Assembly: GCA_964493985.1 (NCBI GenBank)
Contig: CAZBQL010000018.1
Span: forward strand, 1-42,002
Direction: 5' to 3'
Length of the DNA stretch: 42,002 bases
From: MGML01 sp964493985
GTDB taxonomy: Bacteria; Chloroflexota; Dehalococcoidia; Dehalococcoidales; UBA2162
Notes under the pieces: generated by a model
The model's input: only the letters and a program-made list of their open reading frames with translations
Databases searched by the model: none
Told to the model about the DNA's origin: nothing
Shown: positions 7,771-16,084 of the stretch, in pieces
Layout: the number at the start of each line of letters is the position of its first letter
How positions within the stretch are numbered: position 1 is the stretch's first letter
Program-made: the position numbers and the translations under genes

Positions 7771-9279
7771 TCAACCTCTTCCCTGCTTGAATTCGGTTAT
7801 CGCCGCTTTAATCGATTCTTCCGTGGTGTCACTGATATCTTTTTCTTTTGCCAGGATGCTGATTATCTCGGGGTGATTTGCTTCCAGGAACCTGTGGAAA
7901 TCCGCTTCGAAACCCGATATCTTGTCTACGGTAATATCGTCGAGATAGCCGTTGACCGCGGCATACATGATCAGTACCTGTTTCTCCATCGACATCGGCG
8001 TGTATTGAACCTGCTTCAATACCTCGGTAATCCTCTGCCCCCTTTCGAGCTGGTCCTTTGTTGCCTGGTCGAGTTCAGAAGTACCGAATTGAGCAAAGGC
8101 CGCCAGTTCGCGGTACTGGGCAAGTTCCAGCCTTAATCGTCCCGCCACGCGACGGATCGCCCGGGTCTGAGCGCTGGAACCGACACGGGATACTGATAAA
8201 CCGACATTAACCGCCGGTCTCTGTCCAGAGTTAAACAGGTCGGTTTCAAGATAGATCTGTCCGTCTGTAATAGAAATGACATTTGTAGGTATGTAGGCTG
8301 ACATATCACCTGCCTGGGTTTCGATGATAGGCAAAGCCGTCAATGAACCACCTCCATGCGTATCATCCAGCTTGGCTGCTCTTTCAAGGAGACGGCTGTG
8401 AAGGTAAAAAACGTCGCCGGGATATGCCTCTCTCCCTGGAGGTCTCCTCAGGAGGAGAGAAAGCTGGCGGTATGCCCAGGCATGCTTGGAGAGATCATCA
8501 TATATTACCAGGCAGTCCTTGCCTTCTTCCATTATCTCTTCACCGATCCCGCAGCCTGCATAAGGAGCCAGATACTGCAGAGCCACCGAGTCGGAGGCGT
8601 TGGCGGCTACCACGATGGTATGCTCCATCGCGCCGTGTTCTTCCAGGGTGGCCACGACACGCGCCACCCTCGAAGCCTTCTGCCCGATGGCGACATATAT
8701 ACAGATAAGGTCGCCGCCTTTCTGGTTTATTATCGTGTCCAGTGTAATAGCGGTCTTTCCGGTCGAACGATCACCGATTATAAGTTCACGCTGACCACGG
8801 CCAATAGGTATAAGTCCGTCTATAGCCTTGATACCGGTCTGTACAGGAGTGTTTACCGACTGGCGGATGGCGACATTCGGTGCGATACGCTCGATAGGCC
8901 GTGTTCTGTCACTTTTTAACTCACCTTTTCCATCGAGTGGTCGACCAAGGGGATCGATAACTCTGCCTATCAGGTCATCACCTACCGGTACTTCGGCGAT
9001 TCTGCCGGTACACTTAACTTCATCGCCTTCCTTCAGGGAACCGTAGGAACCGAGAATAACGGCGGCAACACTGTCTTCTTCAAGGTTCAGGGCAACACCC
9101 ATAATATCATTGGGGAACTGCAAAAGTTCGTTATATTTAGCTGCCTTGAGACCGCGGATCCGGGCAATTCCATCACCCACCTCTGTGACAGTGCCGACAT
9201 CGACCATTGTCACCGACATGCTGAATTGTTCGATCTGCTGTTTTATAAGAGAAGCAATGTCCTGACCTCTTGACGTCAT
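7771..9279 (-). CDS. atpA: F1Fo ATP synthase alpha subunit
   Basis: This is the non-catalytic nucleotide-binding F1 subunit, 502 residues. The P-loop GDRSTGKT is at residues 169-176, and the segment VGLSVSRVGSSAQ holds the arginine finger that reaches the neighbouring catalytic site. The N-terminal beta barrel (VGDGIARIRGL) is intact. The ATG is preceded by GGAGG eight bases upstream. Confidence 0.98.
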   Translation of the reverse strand: MTSRGQDIASLIKQQIEQFSMSVTMVDVGTVTEVGDGIARIRGLKAAKYNELLQFPNDIMGVALNLEEDSVAAVILGSYGSLKEGDEVKCTGRIAEVPVGDDLIGRVIDPLGRPLDGKGELKSDRTRPIERIAPNVAIRQSVNTPVQTGIKAIDGLIPIGRGQRELIIGDRSTGKTAITLDTIINQKGGDLICIYVAIGQKASRVARVVATLEEHGAMEHTIVVAANASDSVALQYLAPYAGCGIGEEIMEEGKDCLVIYDDLSKHAWAYRQLSLLLRRPPGREAYPGDVFYLHSRLLERAAKLDDTHGGGSLTALPIIETQAGDMSAYIPTNVISITDGQIYLETDLFNSGQRPAVNVGLSVSRVGSSAQTRAIRRVAGRLRLELAQYRELAAFAQFGTSELDQATKDQLERGQRITEVLKQVQYTPMSMEKQVLIMYAAVNGYLDDITVDKISGFEADFHRFLEANHPEIISILAKEKDISDTTEESIKAAITEFKQGRG

Positions 9280-9325
9280 TTAATTTACCTCCGCTCTCCT
9301 CGCGAAGAGGTTATTTCACCTGTAA

Positions 9326-9871
9326 TTACCTGACCGCTCTGCCTAGTTCTCTTTTAAGAACGGCCAGTTTACTCTTGATACTGCCGTCTATTACTTTATC
9401 ACCGACTTTTATAATGATCCCACCGATTAGACCGGGATCAACCTTCGTATTTACCACAACCGGTTTTCCCGCCATTTCAGTAAGACGTTTACTGATATCG
9501 AGCACGTATTCATCATCGAGCGGGATCGCCGTAGTAATCTCCGCTGTCTCAGTTCCTTCTATGCCGCGGTGAGTGTCCAGCAATCTCTGGTATTCATAAG
9601 AGATATCATCCAGTTCGACCAGCCTGCCCTTGTTTATTAGTTCGGACACCAGCTTAAGAACATCCGGTTTTGCATCTCCAAGTCTTTCCGCCAGAATCTT
9701 TGCTTTATCATCGATAGACGTACCGGGATTTTCCAGCGAAGCAACAAGAGTCTTATCTCTTGTCAGGCTTGCCAGGTTCCTGAGATCGGTCTGCCATCTG
9801 TTCAACTCATTACTTTCAAGAGCGGTTTTAAATATATCTTTCGCATGCTGTACTGCATATGTATCGGACAT
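9326..9871 (-). CDS. atpH: F1Fo ATP synthase delta subunit
   Basis: This peripheral-stalk subunit (OSCP homologue) links F1 to subunit b. The 181-residue protein has an N-terminal helical bundle (YAVQHAKDIFKTALESNELNRW) and the C-terminal signature DPGLIGGIIIKVGDKVIDGSIKSKL typical of the family. It is preceded by GGAGACAAG. The 46-base gap before atpA contains only the atpA ribosome-binding site. Confidence 0.94.
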   Translation of the reverse strand: MSDTYAVQHAKDIFKTALESNELNRWQTDLRNLASLTRDKTLVASLENPGTSIDDKAKILAERLGDAKPDVLKLVSELINKGRLVELDDISYEYQRLLDTHRGIEGTETAEITTAIPLDDEYVLDISKRLTEMAGKPVVVNTKVDPGLIGGIIIKVGDKVIDGSIKSKLAVLKRELGRAVR

Positions 9872-9897
9872 ATACTTGTCTCCAATGATGGAACCGG

Positions 9898-10401
9898 CTA
9901 ATTTTTATTCCTGAGGATATCACTTTCCTCGAGTACTTTATCGATAAGGTTACGGTGGGCTTCCTTATCCAGTTCCTGCTCGATTACCTTTTCCGCTGCT
10001 GAAATCGTCAGGTCAGTGAATTCCTTGCGGAGTTCTGCAATGGCTTCATCACGTTCCTGCTGAATTTCATTCCGCGCCCGTGCTACGAGGGCTTCGGCTT
10101 CAGGCTTCGCATCCTGCTCAGCCTTCTGCTTTATTTCTTCTCCGGTCTTGATGGCACGTGCGATTACTTCCTGTCCTTCTTTGCTTGCTTCCTCGATCCG
10201 TTTCCTGGTTTCTTCTTCTGCATTGGCTGCCTGTTGTTTAACGGATTCTGTCATATCCATGCTTTCTTTTATCCTGTTCGCCCGTTCGTCGAACATCCGC
10301 AGGATAGGCTTGTAGGCGAACATGTACAGCAAGCCCAGTAACAACAGGAAGTTGATAATCTGAGCAATCAGCAGCTGTAAATTGATTCCAAGTCCTTCCA
10401 A
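9898..10401 (-). CDS. atpF: F1Fo ATP synthase subunit b
   Basis: This peripheral-stalk subunit has one N-terminal membrane helix (about residues 8-30, LLIAQIINFLLLLGLLYMFAY) followed by a long charged coiled coil (about 35-160). The 167-residue length is normal. The start is TTG at 10401, with AGGAGG six bases upstream. It lies between the ring subunit and delta, as in most bacterial operons. Confidence 0.95.
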   Translation of the reverse strand: MEGLGINLQLLIAQIINFLLLLGLLYMFAYKPILRMFDERANRIKESMDMTESVKQQAANAEEETRKRIEEASKEGQEVIARAIKTGEEIKQKAEQDAKPEAEALVARARNEIQQERDEAIAELRKEFTDLTISAAEKVIEQELDKEAHRNLIDKVLEESDILRNKN

Positions 10402-10423
10402 AATACGCCTCCTGTCTGCCAGA

Positions 10424-10654
10424 CTAGGCTACAAAAATCAGGATTGCTGCCACTACCAGGGCATAAATGGCTACAGCCTCGGCCATGGCGATGCCGAGAA
10501 TCATATTTGTCATAATGGGTCCCCGTGCTTCGGGGTTCCGACCGATTGCCTGCAATGCGCCAAAAGCAACAAGCCCTACTCCGATTCCGGGACCGATGGC
10601 GCCAAGACCCATAGCCAGACCGGCTGCCAGCAACTTGACTGTTTCTGCATCCAT
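10424..10654 (-). CDS. atpE: F1Fo ATP synthase subunit c (proton type)
   Basis: This ring proteolipid of 76 residues forms two membrane helices joined by the polar loop RNPEARG (residues 39-45). The ion-binding carboxylate is E59 (AMAEAVAIYAL). The first-helix position corresponding to the Na+ ligand Gln of Ilyobacter is Val26, and the residue after E59 is Ala rather than Ser/Thr, so proton coupling is inferred. AGGAGG lies 11 bases before the ATG. Confidence 0.96.
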   Translation of the reverse strand: MDAETVKLLAAGLAMGLGAIGPGIGVGLVAFGALQAIGRNPEARGPIMTNMILGIAMAEAVAIYALVVAAILIFVA

Positions 10655-10696
10655 TCTATTCTCGTCCTCCTATAGTTATATGTAGATCCCTGTCCG

Positions 10697-11659
10697 TTAA
10701 TGTTCTTCACCTTCATGGGGTGTGGCTGCTACGGTAGCGAATACTAATGTAAGTCCTGCAAATACAAGTGCCTGAATTGTGCCTACCAGAAGCTCAAGAC
10801 CGTAGAACGGGATGGCAAGTACCCAGGGAACGAGGAATATCATCACCAGGATGAGAACCTCGCCACCGGTCATATTGCCGAAGAGACGGAAGGTGAAACT
10901 GATATTTCTGAAGATATAACTCAGTAGTTCCAGGAAACCGACTAAAATATCGATCGCACCCATACCGATATCACCGAAACCGGCTTTTGCTTTGCCGGTA
11001 AACAGCTTCTTGTGACCCTGGAAGAAACGACCAAAGTTAAACCATACTTTAAGGAAACCAAGTCCAAGCGCTCTGAATCCGTGGTACAAAACGAAAACAA
11101 AAGATATGAGAGCTACTGCAAGGGGAAAATTGATGTCCGTGTTGGCACCTCTCAGGAGATGTACCGAATGTCCCTGTGCGGTGTGGACCAGAATTGAACC
11201 ATATCCCGGGATCAGGTTCATCCAGGCGTTTATCAAGACGAACAGGAATATAGTGGTAATCAATGGGAAAAAGCGGCGCCCGTTCTTCTCTCCCGCAACC
11301 TCGATGCAGAAATTCAGCATCCATTCGAGAGCTGACTCAAGGAGAGCCTGCAACCTGGTGGGGACCAACTTAATTTTCCGGGTTACCGCCCAGGATATCA
11401 GAACAAGGATTATCATGCTTATCCACGATGTAAGCAGGGTATTGGTTACGCCGAAAGAACCGATGTGGAATATTACTTCACCGGGAAGCTGGATGTGGGG
11501 GGTTTCAATAGCAACGGCTTTGCCAATAGATGTGTCACCGATAAATGCGTTACCAAGCGCGCCGCTTATAAGACCTATTACGAAAAGTGCGAGGACTATT
11601 AGTACAATACCAAGATTAATAGAACAACCGAAACAACCGATTCTAGGCAGTTTAGGCAC
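10697..11659 (-). CDS. atpB: F1Fo ATP synthase subunit a
   Basis: This stator membrane subunit forms the proton half-channels. The 320-residue protein has about six membrane helices, and the essential arginine is R258 in SFTFRLFGNMTGGE, facing the c ring. It is longer than the E. coli protein, with an extra hydrophilic stretch at about 195-230. The start is GTG and overlaps the stop of the upstream atpI-like gene by one base (TAGTG), with AGGAGGAG nearby. Confidence 0.96.
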   Translation of the reverse strand: MPKLPRIGCFGCSINLGIVLIVLALFVIGLISGALGNAFIGDTSIGKAVAIETPHIQLPGEVIFHIGSFGVTNTLLTSWISMIILVLISWAVTRKIKLVPTRLQALLESALEWMLNFCIEVAGEKNGRRFFPLITTIFLFVLINAWMNLIPGYGSILVHTAQGHSVHLLRGANTDINFPLAVALISFVFVLYHGFRALGLGFLKVWFNFGRFFQGHKKLFTGKAKAGFGDIGMGAIDILVGFLELLSYIFRNISFTFRLFGNMTGGEVLILVMIFLVPWVLAIPFYGLELLVGTIQALVFAGLTLVFATVAATPHEGEEH

Positions 11660-11886
11660 TAGCTATCTTCTCCTCCTTTTCGTATGTTATCCATAATAGG
11701 TTTAATCATGTTGTATACACCCAAAAAGGCAACCGCTATTCCTAAAACAAGGCCGGTAATTAAAAAAGCCGGTGCAGTGCCAAATTTCTCATCGATCCAC
11801 TTACCGCCCAGTAGTCCACCGATAATACATCCGGCGATGAAAAAACCGATTCCGGTTAGTCCAAGAGCCGGCACCCAGCTTTTCAT
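11659..11886 (-). CDS. AtpI/AtpZ-like small membrane protein (first gene of atp operon)
   Basis: With the ATG at 11886 the product is 75 residues with two membrane helices (about 8-27 and 40-62) and the AtpI/AtpZ-type motif GGLLGGKWIDEKFGT between them. Such proteins precede atpB in many operons and help c-ring assembly or Mg/Ca handling. The reading frame stays open to 11961, but that start would lie inside the loop of a 14-bp terminator hairpin and upstream of the promoter boxes, so the internal ATG is preferred. The promoter leaves a leader of only a few bases. Confidence 0.82.
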   Translation of the reverse strand: MKSWVPALGLTGIGFFIAGCIIGGLLGGKWIDEKFGTAPAFLITGLVLGIAVAFLGVYNMIKPIMDNIRKGGEDS

Positions 11887-11895
11887 ACCATCGGA

Positions 11896-11925
11896 AGCAT
11901 AGCAAAAACTGGCGGCATTGGTCAA
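11896..11925 (-). promoter_or_regulatory. Promoter of the atp operon (extended -10)
   Basis: On the minus strand, TTGACC (11925-11920) is followed after 18 bases by TATGCT (11901-11896). A TG extension (11904-11903) lies one base before the -10 box. Initiation is expected near 11889, about three bases before the ATG at 11886. It lies just downstream of the terminator that closes the previous gene. Confidence 0.68.
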
Positions 11926-11944
11926 GTATACAATATCTGGAAAT

Positions 11945-11977
11945 AAAAAATCCTGAAACATTTTTTCAGGATTTTTT
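11945..11977 (-). terminator. Strong terminator between the DUF151 gene and the atp operon
   Basis: A perfect 14-bp stem (11945-11958 with 11964-11977) with a five-base loop has an A tract on one side and a T tract on the other, so it can work in both directions. On the minus strand it ends transcription from the nuclease gene 24 bases after its stop. Confidence 0.9.
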
Positions 11978-12000
11978 ATCGGCTTGAATTATTTGATTAA

Positions 12001-12549
12001 TTAAGATTTTCTCTTATCAAAATCTTCCCAGTCCAGGGTGTTGATAAAATCACTAAAGGCGGAAAGTCTTTTAAGTTCTTCATCGCTGACTTGCTTGCCC
12101 TTGTTATCGATTCCCTGTGCCTCGTCGAAAATCGGCTTACCGGTATCCTTATCGAGAAGAATCCCTGCTTTGTCAAGGACTGATTCATCTACGAATATCG
12201 GGGCTTCTACCCTTACCGACAGGGCAAGGGCGTCACTCGGTCTGGAATCAACATCGATCTGCTTACCGTCAACGATAAGGGCTATAGTTGCGTAAAATGT
12301 GTCATTTTTAAGGTCGGTAACGGTTATCGAATCGATCCGGGCTCCCAGCGTTTCGATAACGGATGTTAATAAGTCATGGGTTAAAGGCCTGGGGATACTG
12401 ACGCCCTGAAGTTTTACTGCTATAGCGTCTGCTTCGTTAGGGCCTATCCATATGGGCAGGTAGCGGTCCGAAGTTTTTTCTTTCAAGATTACCACTCGCT
12501 GGTAATTCATCAAACTCACGCGTATGCTGTCAATTATCATTTCAACCAT
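12001..12549 (-). CDS. Bifunctional nuclease family protein (DUF151)
   Basis: The DUF151/BFN domain covers about residues 1-130: IIDSIRVSLMNYQRVVILKE, YLPIWIGPNEADAIA and the VDSRPSDALALSVR motif typical of the family. The C-terminal 50 residues are charged and helical, like the UvrB/UvrC-type tail in some relatives. Plant members were reported to have DNase and RNase activity; the bacterial role is unsettled. The ATG at 12549 has GGAGG ten bases upstream. A TTG two codons earlier (12555) is possible but would leave only four bases. Confidence 0.88.
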   Translation of the reverse strand: MVEMIIDSIRVSLMNYQRVVILKEKTSDRYLPIWIGPNEADAIAVKLQGVSIPRPLTHDLLTSVIETLGARIDSITVTDLKNDTFYATIALIVDGKQIDVDSRPSDALALSVRVEAPIFVDESVLDKAGILLDKDTGKPIFDEAQGIDNKGKQVSDEELKRLSAFSDFINTLDWEDFDKRKS

Positions 12550-12585
12550 AAGCAACCATCCTCCGTTCGTCAGCCACCAACTTCA

Positions 12586-12614
12586 ATTCTAACTCACGTA
12601 TATGGCACTGTCAA
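12586..12614 (-). promoter_or_regulatory. Promoter of the DUF151 nuclease gene
   Basis: On the minus strand, TTGACA (12614-12609) and TAGAAT (12591-12586) are 17 bases apart. Expected initiation near 12579 gives a leader of about 30 bases that contains the GGAGG ribosome-binding site (12564-12560). Confidence 0.72.
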
Positions 12615-12669
12615 ATATAACGCGGTCGCTAAAATCCTTTATAATTTGTTCGTTTCTAATATGCTTTTA

Positions 12670-12678
12670 TGTTATAAT
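12670..12678 (+). promoter_or_regulatory. Extended -10 promoter of ppsA
   Basis: TGTTATAAT forms a perfect extended -10 (TG, one base, TATAAT at 12673-12678); no good -35 hexamer is visible. Expected initiation near 12685 gives a 36-base leader with GGAGG at 12710-12714, six bases before the ATG. Confidence 0.65.
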
Positions 12679-12720
12679 TAACGTACTTTTTTACCCTGAA
12701 AACACACGTGGAGGATATTC

Positions 12721-14970
12721 ATGCAGAAAGGCCAGAAAGCAGTTGTCTGGTTCCAGGAAGTAACGAAAAATGATATAGCTATCGTAGGAGGAAAAGGGGC
12801 TAACCTGGGAGAAATGACGAAAGCCGGGATTCCGGTCCCCCAGGGATTTATCGTTACAGCTCATGCATATTTTAATTTCATAGAAAAAACAGGAATTCAT
12901 AACGAAATCGCTAATACCCTGGAACCATTGGATGTCCAGGACAGCAAACAACTTCAAACCCTGGCAGCTAAAGTTCAGGATATTATAAAAGGGGCAGAGA
13001 TACCGCCTGAAATTATTAAAGAAATAGAACGGGCCTATGTAAAAATGGGCAGGGGGCTGGTTGCAGTACGCTCGTCAGCTACTGCGGAAGACCTGCCGGA
13101 AGCTTCTTTTGCCGGTCAGCAGGCCACATTCCTCAACGTTATGGGTGATAAGAATGTAGTTAATGCAGTAAGGGAGTGCTGGGCTTCATTGTTCGAGGCA
13201 AGAGCAATATTCTACAGGCAGGAACAGGGATTCGACCATTTCAAGGTAGGGATTGCTGTGCCTGTACAGCACATGATCCAATCAGAGGCTTCGGGCGTGA
13301 TGTTCACGGTCGAACCGACAACCAGTAATAAGGATAAAATCACCATAGAAGCTGTTCTGGGCCTGGGAGAGATGATCGTTTCCGGCGATGTTACTCCTGA
13401 TCATTACGAGGTTAGAAAGGCCGATTTGAAGATACTTGAAAAAGAGATCAAGAGACAGGAATGGAAACTCGTCAAAAGAGAAGGGCAAGCCGGTAAGGGA
13501 GACAATATTAAAATCGATCTTACACCGGAAGAACAGGCAATGCAGAAGATAACCGATGCTGATATTATCGAGCTTGCTGAGATGGGTAAAAAGTTGGAAC
13601 AACATTACAAATTTCCCCAGGATATAGAATGGGCGAAAGAGAAGGATGAAATTTTTATCGTCCAGACCCGTCCCATAACAACTATTAAAGAAGGGATTGA
13701 AGAAGTACAAAAGATAAAGGCTCCCGTACTCCTTTCGGGAGCGCCGGCAAGTCCCGGTGTGGCGTCTGGCCCGGTGAAACTGGTAAATGATCCTTCGGAA
13801 ATAGATAAGGTTTTAACGGGTGATGTCCTGGTTGCCGAGATGACCACACCCGATTTTGTTCCGGCAATGAAGCGTGCTGTAGCTATTGTCACGGACCGCG
13901 GCGGAAGAACCGCACACGCTGCTATTGTCAGCAGAGAGCTTGGAATTCCCTGTGTAGTCGGGACCGGCGAAGCGATGTCGGTTCTGAAAGACAGACAGGA
14001 CATTACCGTGGACGGTTCCAACGGTAAGGTCTATGACGGAATTATTAAAGTAACTGCGAAAAAGAAAAAATCATCAGGGAAAAAGATAAAAACAAAGACC
14101 AAACTCCTGGTTAATCTCGCTCAGCCTGATATCGTCGACAGAGTCGCATCAAGAGACGTGGATGGTATAGGGCTACTGCGCGCTGAATTCATGATAGCCC
14201 GGATAGGAGAACATCCGAGTTACATGATAGCTCAGAATCGTGGGCATGAATTCGTTGATAAACTGGCTGATGGACTCACGATATTTACCGGGGCGTTTTA
14301 TCCCCGCCAGGTCGTTTACAGGACAAATGATTTTAAGTCCAACGAATACAGGGCGCTTGTCGGTGGAGAAGAGTACGAAGAAATAGAAGAAAATCCAATG
14401 CTAGGGTATAGAGGAGCTTCCAGGTATATTACGGATATAGAAACATTCAAACTGGAGCTTGAAGCAATCAAGAAAGTCAGGAAACAATATAATAATCTCT
14501 GGGTAATGATACCATTTATCCGTACGGTAAACGAACTGAAAAGAACGCTGGAGATCATACACGGCGAAGGGCTTGTACAGACCGACGATTTTAAAATATG
14601 GATGATGGTAGAAGTACCCTCAAATGTAATTCTTCTGGAAAAGTTCCTCGAAACCGGCGTTGATGGAGTATCCATTGGTTCGAACGATCTTACGCAGCTC
14701 ACGCTTGGTGTTGATCGTGATTCTTCCAAACTCGCCGATACATTCGATGAGAGAGATGACGCAGTCATGGCATCGCTTGAAAAGATAGTTAAGACCACTA
14801 AGAGCATGGGAGTAACCTGCTCGATATGCGGTCAGGCCCCTTCATTCTTCCCGGACCTGACTGAAAAACTCGTAGAATGGGGCATTACCTCGGTATCGGT
14901 AAGCCCCGATATGATCGACCAGACAAGAGAGATAATTGCAGACGTTGAAGCAAAACTGGGCATTAAGTGA
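12721..14970 (+). CDS. ppsA: Phosphoenolpyruvate synthase
   Basis: This enzyme converts pyruvate and ATP to PEP, AMP and phosphate, feeding gluconeogenesis. The 749-residue protein has three domains. The first is the N-terminal ATP-grasp domain (IVGGKGANLGEM at about 21; VRSSATAEDLPEASFAGQQ at about 116). The second is the swivelling phosphohistidine domain with H399 in DRGGRTAHAAIVSRELG. The third is the C-terminal PEP/pyruvate barrel ending with C703 in SICGQAPS. It is shorter than E. coli PpsA (792). A Lys/Ser-rich linker at about 445-460 joins the last two domains. Its stop overlaps the GTG start of the dGTPase gene, indicating coupling. Confidence 0.94.
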   Translation: MQKGQKAVVWFQEVTKNDIAIVGGKGANLGEMTKAGIPVPQGFIVTAHAYFNFIEKTGIHNEIANTLEPLDVQDSKQLQTLAAKVQDIIKGAEIPPEIIKEIERAYVKMGRGLVAVRSSATAEDLPEASFAGQQATFLNVMGDKNVVNAVRECWASLFEARAIFYRQEQGFDHFKVGIAVPVQHMIQSEASGVMFTVEPTTSNKDKITIEAVLGLGEMIVSGDVTPDHYEVRKADLKILEKEIKRQEWKLVKREGQAGKGDNIKIDLTPEEQAMQKITDADIIELAEMGKKLEQHYKFPQDIEWAKEKDEIFIVQTRPITTIKEGIEEVQKIKAPVLLSGAPASPGVASGPVKLVNDPSEIDKVLTGDVLVAEMTTPDFVPAMKRAVAIVTDRGGRTAHAAIVSRELGIPCVVGTGEAMSVLKDRQDITVDGSNGKVYDGIIKVTAKKKKSSGKKIKTKTKLLVNLAQPDIVDRVASRDVDGIGLLRAEFMIARIGEHPSYMIAQNRGHEFVDKLADGLTIFTGAFYPRQVVYRTNDFKSNEYRALVGGEEYEEIEENPMLGYRGASRYITDIETFKLELEAIKKVRKQYNNLWVMIPFIRTVNELKRTLEIIHGEGLVQTDDFKIWMMVEVPSNVILLEKFLETGVDGVSIGSNDLTQLTLGVDRDSSKLADTFDERDDAVMASLEKIVKTTKSMGVTCSICGQAPSFFPDLTEKLVEWGITSVSVSPDMIDQTREIIADVEAKLGIK

Positions 14971-15998
14971 TAAAAGATTTAAGAATACGAGAGAGTATAG
15001 AGGAGAGAGAGGAAAGTCTCTCTCCTCATGCTGTCAGAAGTAAAAACTCCCTCGGCAGACAGAAGGCCGAAGAGCTTGATCCCATACGCACTGCCTTTCA
15101 GCGCGACCGTGACAGGATTATCCACTCGAAGGCTTTCCGACGACTAAAGCACAAGACCCAGGTATTTATCGCTCCCCGGGGCGACCATTATGTTACTCGA
15201 TTGACCCACACTCTTGAAGTGTCACAGGTAGCACGAACCCTTGCACGTTCATTAAATCTCAATGAAGACCTGACCGAAGCGATTGCGATGGGACACGATC
15301 TTGGGCATACTCCATTCGGACATATCGGCGAGGAAGTATTAAACGATCTGTTTAACAAAGGATTCAGGCACAATGAGCAGAGTCTGAGAGTTGTCGACGT
15401 GCTTGAAAACGAAGGCAGGGGTCTCAACCTGAGCGAGGAAGTGCGTGATGGTATTCTACATCATTCCAAGTCGACCGAAAAGATACTGGAAGGCTGGGAG
15501 AAAATGGGTACATTCGAAGGTGAGTTATGCCGGATTGCCGACAGTATTGCCTACATAAATCACGATATAGACGATGCCATTAGAGCAAATATCATAAAAG
15601 GAGAAGAATTACCGGAATCGGCTTCTGTTGTACTGGGTAATTCCCGCAGGAAGAGGATAAACACAATGGTGCTGGATATTATCGAGCAGTCCTGGGCTGT
15701 CAGCGGAAAAACTACTGGTGAACCGGTAATATCGATGAGTGAACCGGTGCGACAGGCGACGAACATTCTCCGGGATTTTCTTTTCGACCGGGTGTATATT
15801 CCTAACGACGATCGTGAAGAGTCGCGAAAGGCCAGGCAGACAGTCAAATTTCTTTACGAATATTTTAAGGATAACGACGATAAATTACCTCCTGAGTACC
15901 TGGCATACAGCGACGAACCGGAACAGAGAGTAGTGGACTATATATCCGGTATGACCGACCAGTATGCGACCGACCTGGCAGAAGCATTGAGGAACTAG
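14967..15998 (+). CDS. dgt: dGTP triphosphohydrolase-like HD-domain protein
   Basis: This enzyme hydrolyses dGTP (or other dNTPs) to the deoxynucleoside and triphosphate, controlling dNTP pools. The 343-residue protein has the family N-terminus DPIRTAFQRDRDRIIHSKAFRRLKHKTQVF and the metal-binding residues in RLTHTLEV and GHDLGHTPFGHIGE. The GTG start overlaps the ppsA stop by four bases. Its length fits the shorter dGTPase-like type 2 group. An 11-bp perfect inverted repeat lies within codons 12-21. Confidence 0.92.
   Translation: MIKDLRIRESIEEREESLSPHAVRSKNSLGRQKAEELDPIRTAFQRDRDRIIHSKAFRRLKHKTQVFIAPRGDHYVTRLTHTLEVSQVARTLARSLNLNEDLTEAIAMGHDLGHTPFGHIGEEVLNDLFNKGFRHNEQSLRVVDVLENEGRGLNLSEEVRDGILHHSKSTEKILEGWEKMGTFEGELCRIADSIAYINHDIDDAIRANIIKGEELPESASVVLGNSRRKRINTMVLDIIEQSWAVSGKTTGEPVISMSEPVRQATNILRDFLFDRVYIPNDDREESRKARQTVKFLYEYFKDNDDKLPPEYLAYSDEPEQRVVDYISGMTDQYATDLAEALRN
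15000..15027 (+). repeat. Perfect 11-bp hairpin inside the start of dgt
   Basis: Arm 15000-15010 (GAGGAGAGAGA) pairs exactly with 15017-15027 (TCTCTCTCCTC) around the six-base loop GGAAAG. It sits 33-60 bases after the dgt start codon, inside coding sequence, and no T tract follows. It could slow or regulate translation at the ppsA-dgt junction. Confidence 0.6.
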
Positions 15999-16043
15999 GA
16001 GTATGCATGTATACTTCAGACCTTACCTGTTCGTTGAGATATA

Positions 16044-16072
16044 TTGACAATACAATCAATTATTAATACAAA
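16044..16072 (+). promoter_or_regulatory. Promoter of dnaG-rpoD
   Basis: TTGACA (16044-16049), 17 bases, then TACAAA (16067-16072). Initiation is expected near 16079, about six bases before the dnaG ATG (16085), and there is no Shine-Dalgarno sequence, so this would also be a near-leaderless transcript. Confidence 0.62.
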
Positions 16073-16084
16073 TATCATAGAAAC

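Noticed and set aside
11887..11961. N-terminal 25-residue extension of the AtpI-like protein
   Set aside because: Its start codon is in the loop of a terminator and upstream of the promoter boxes, so it would not be on the mRNA.
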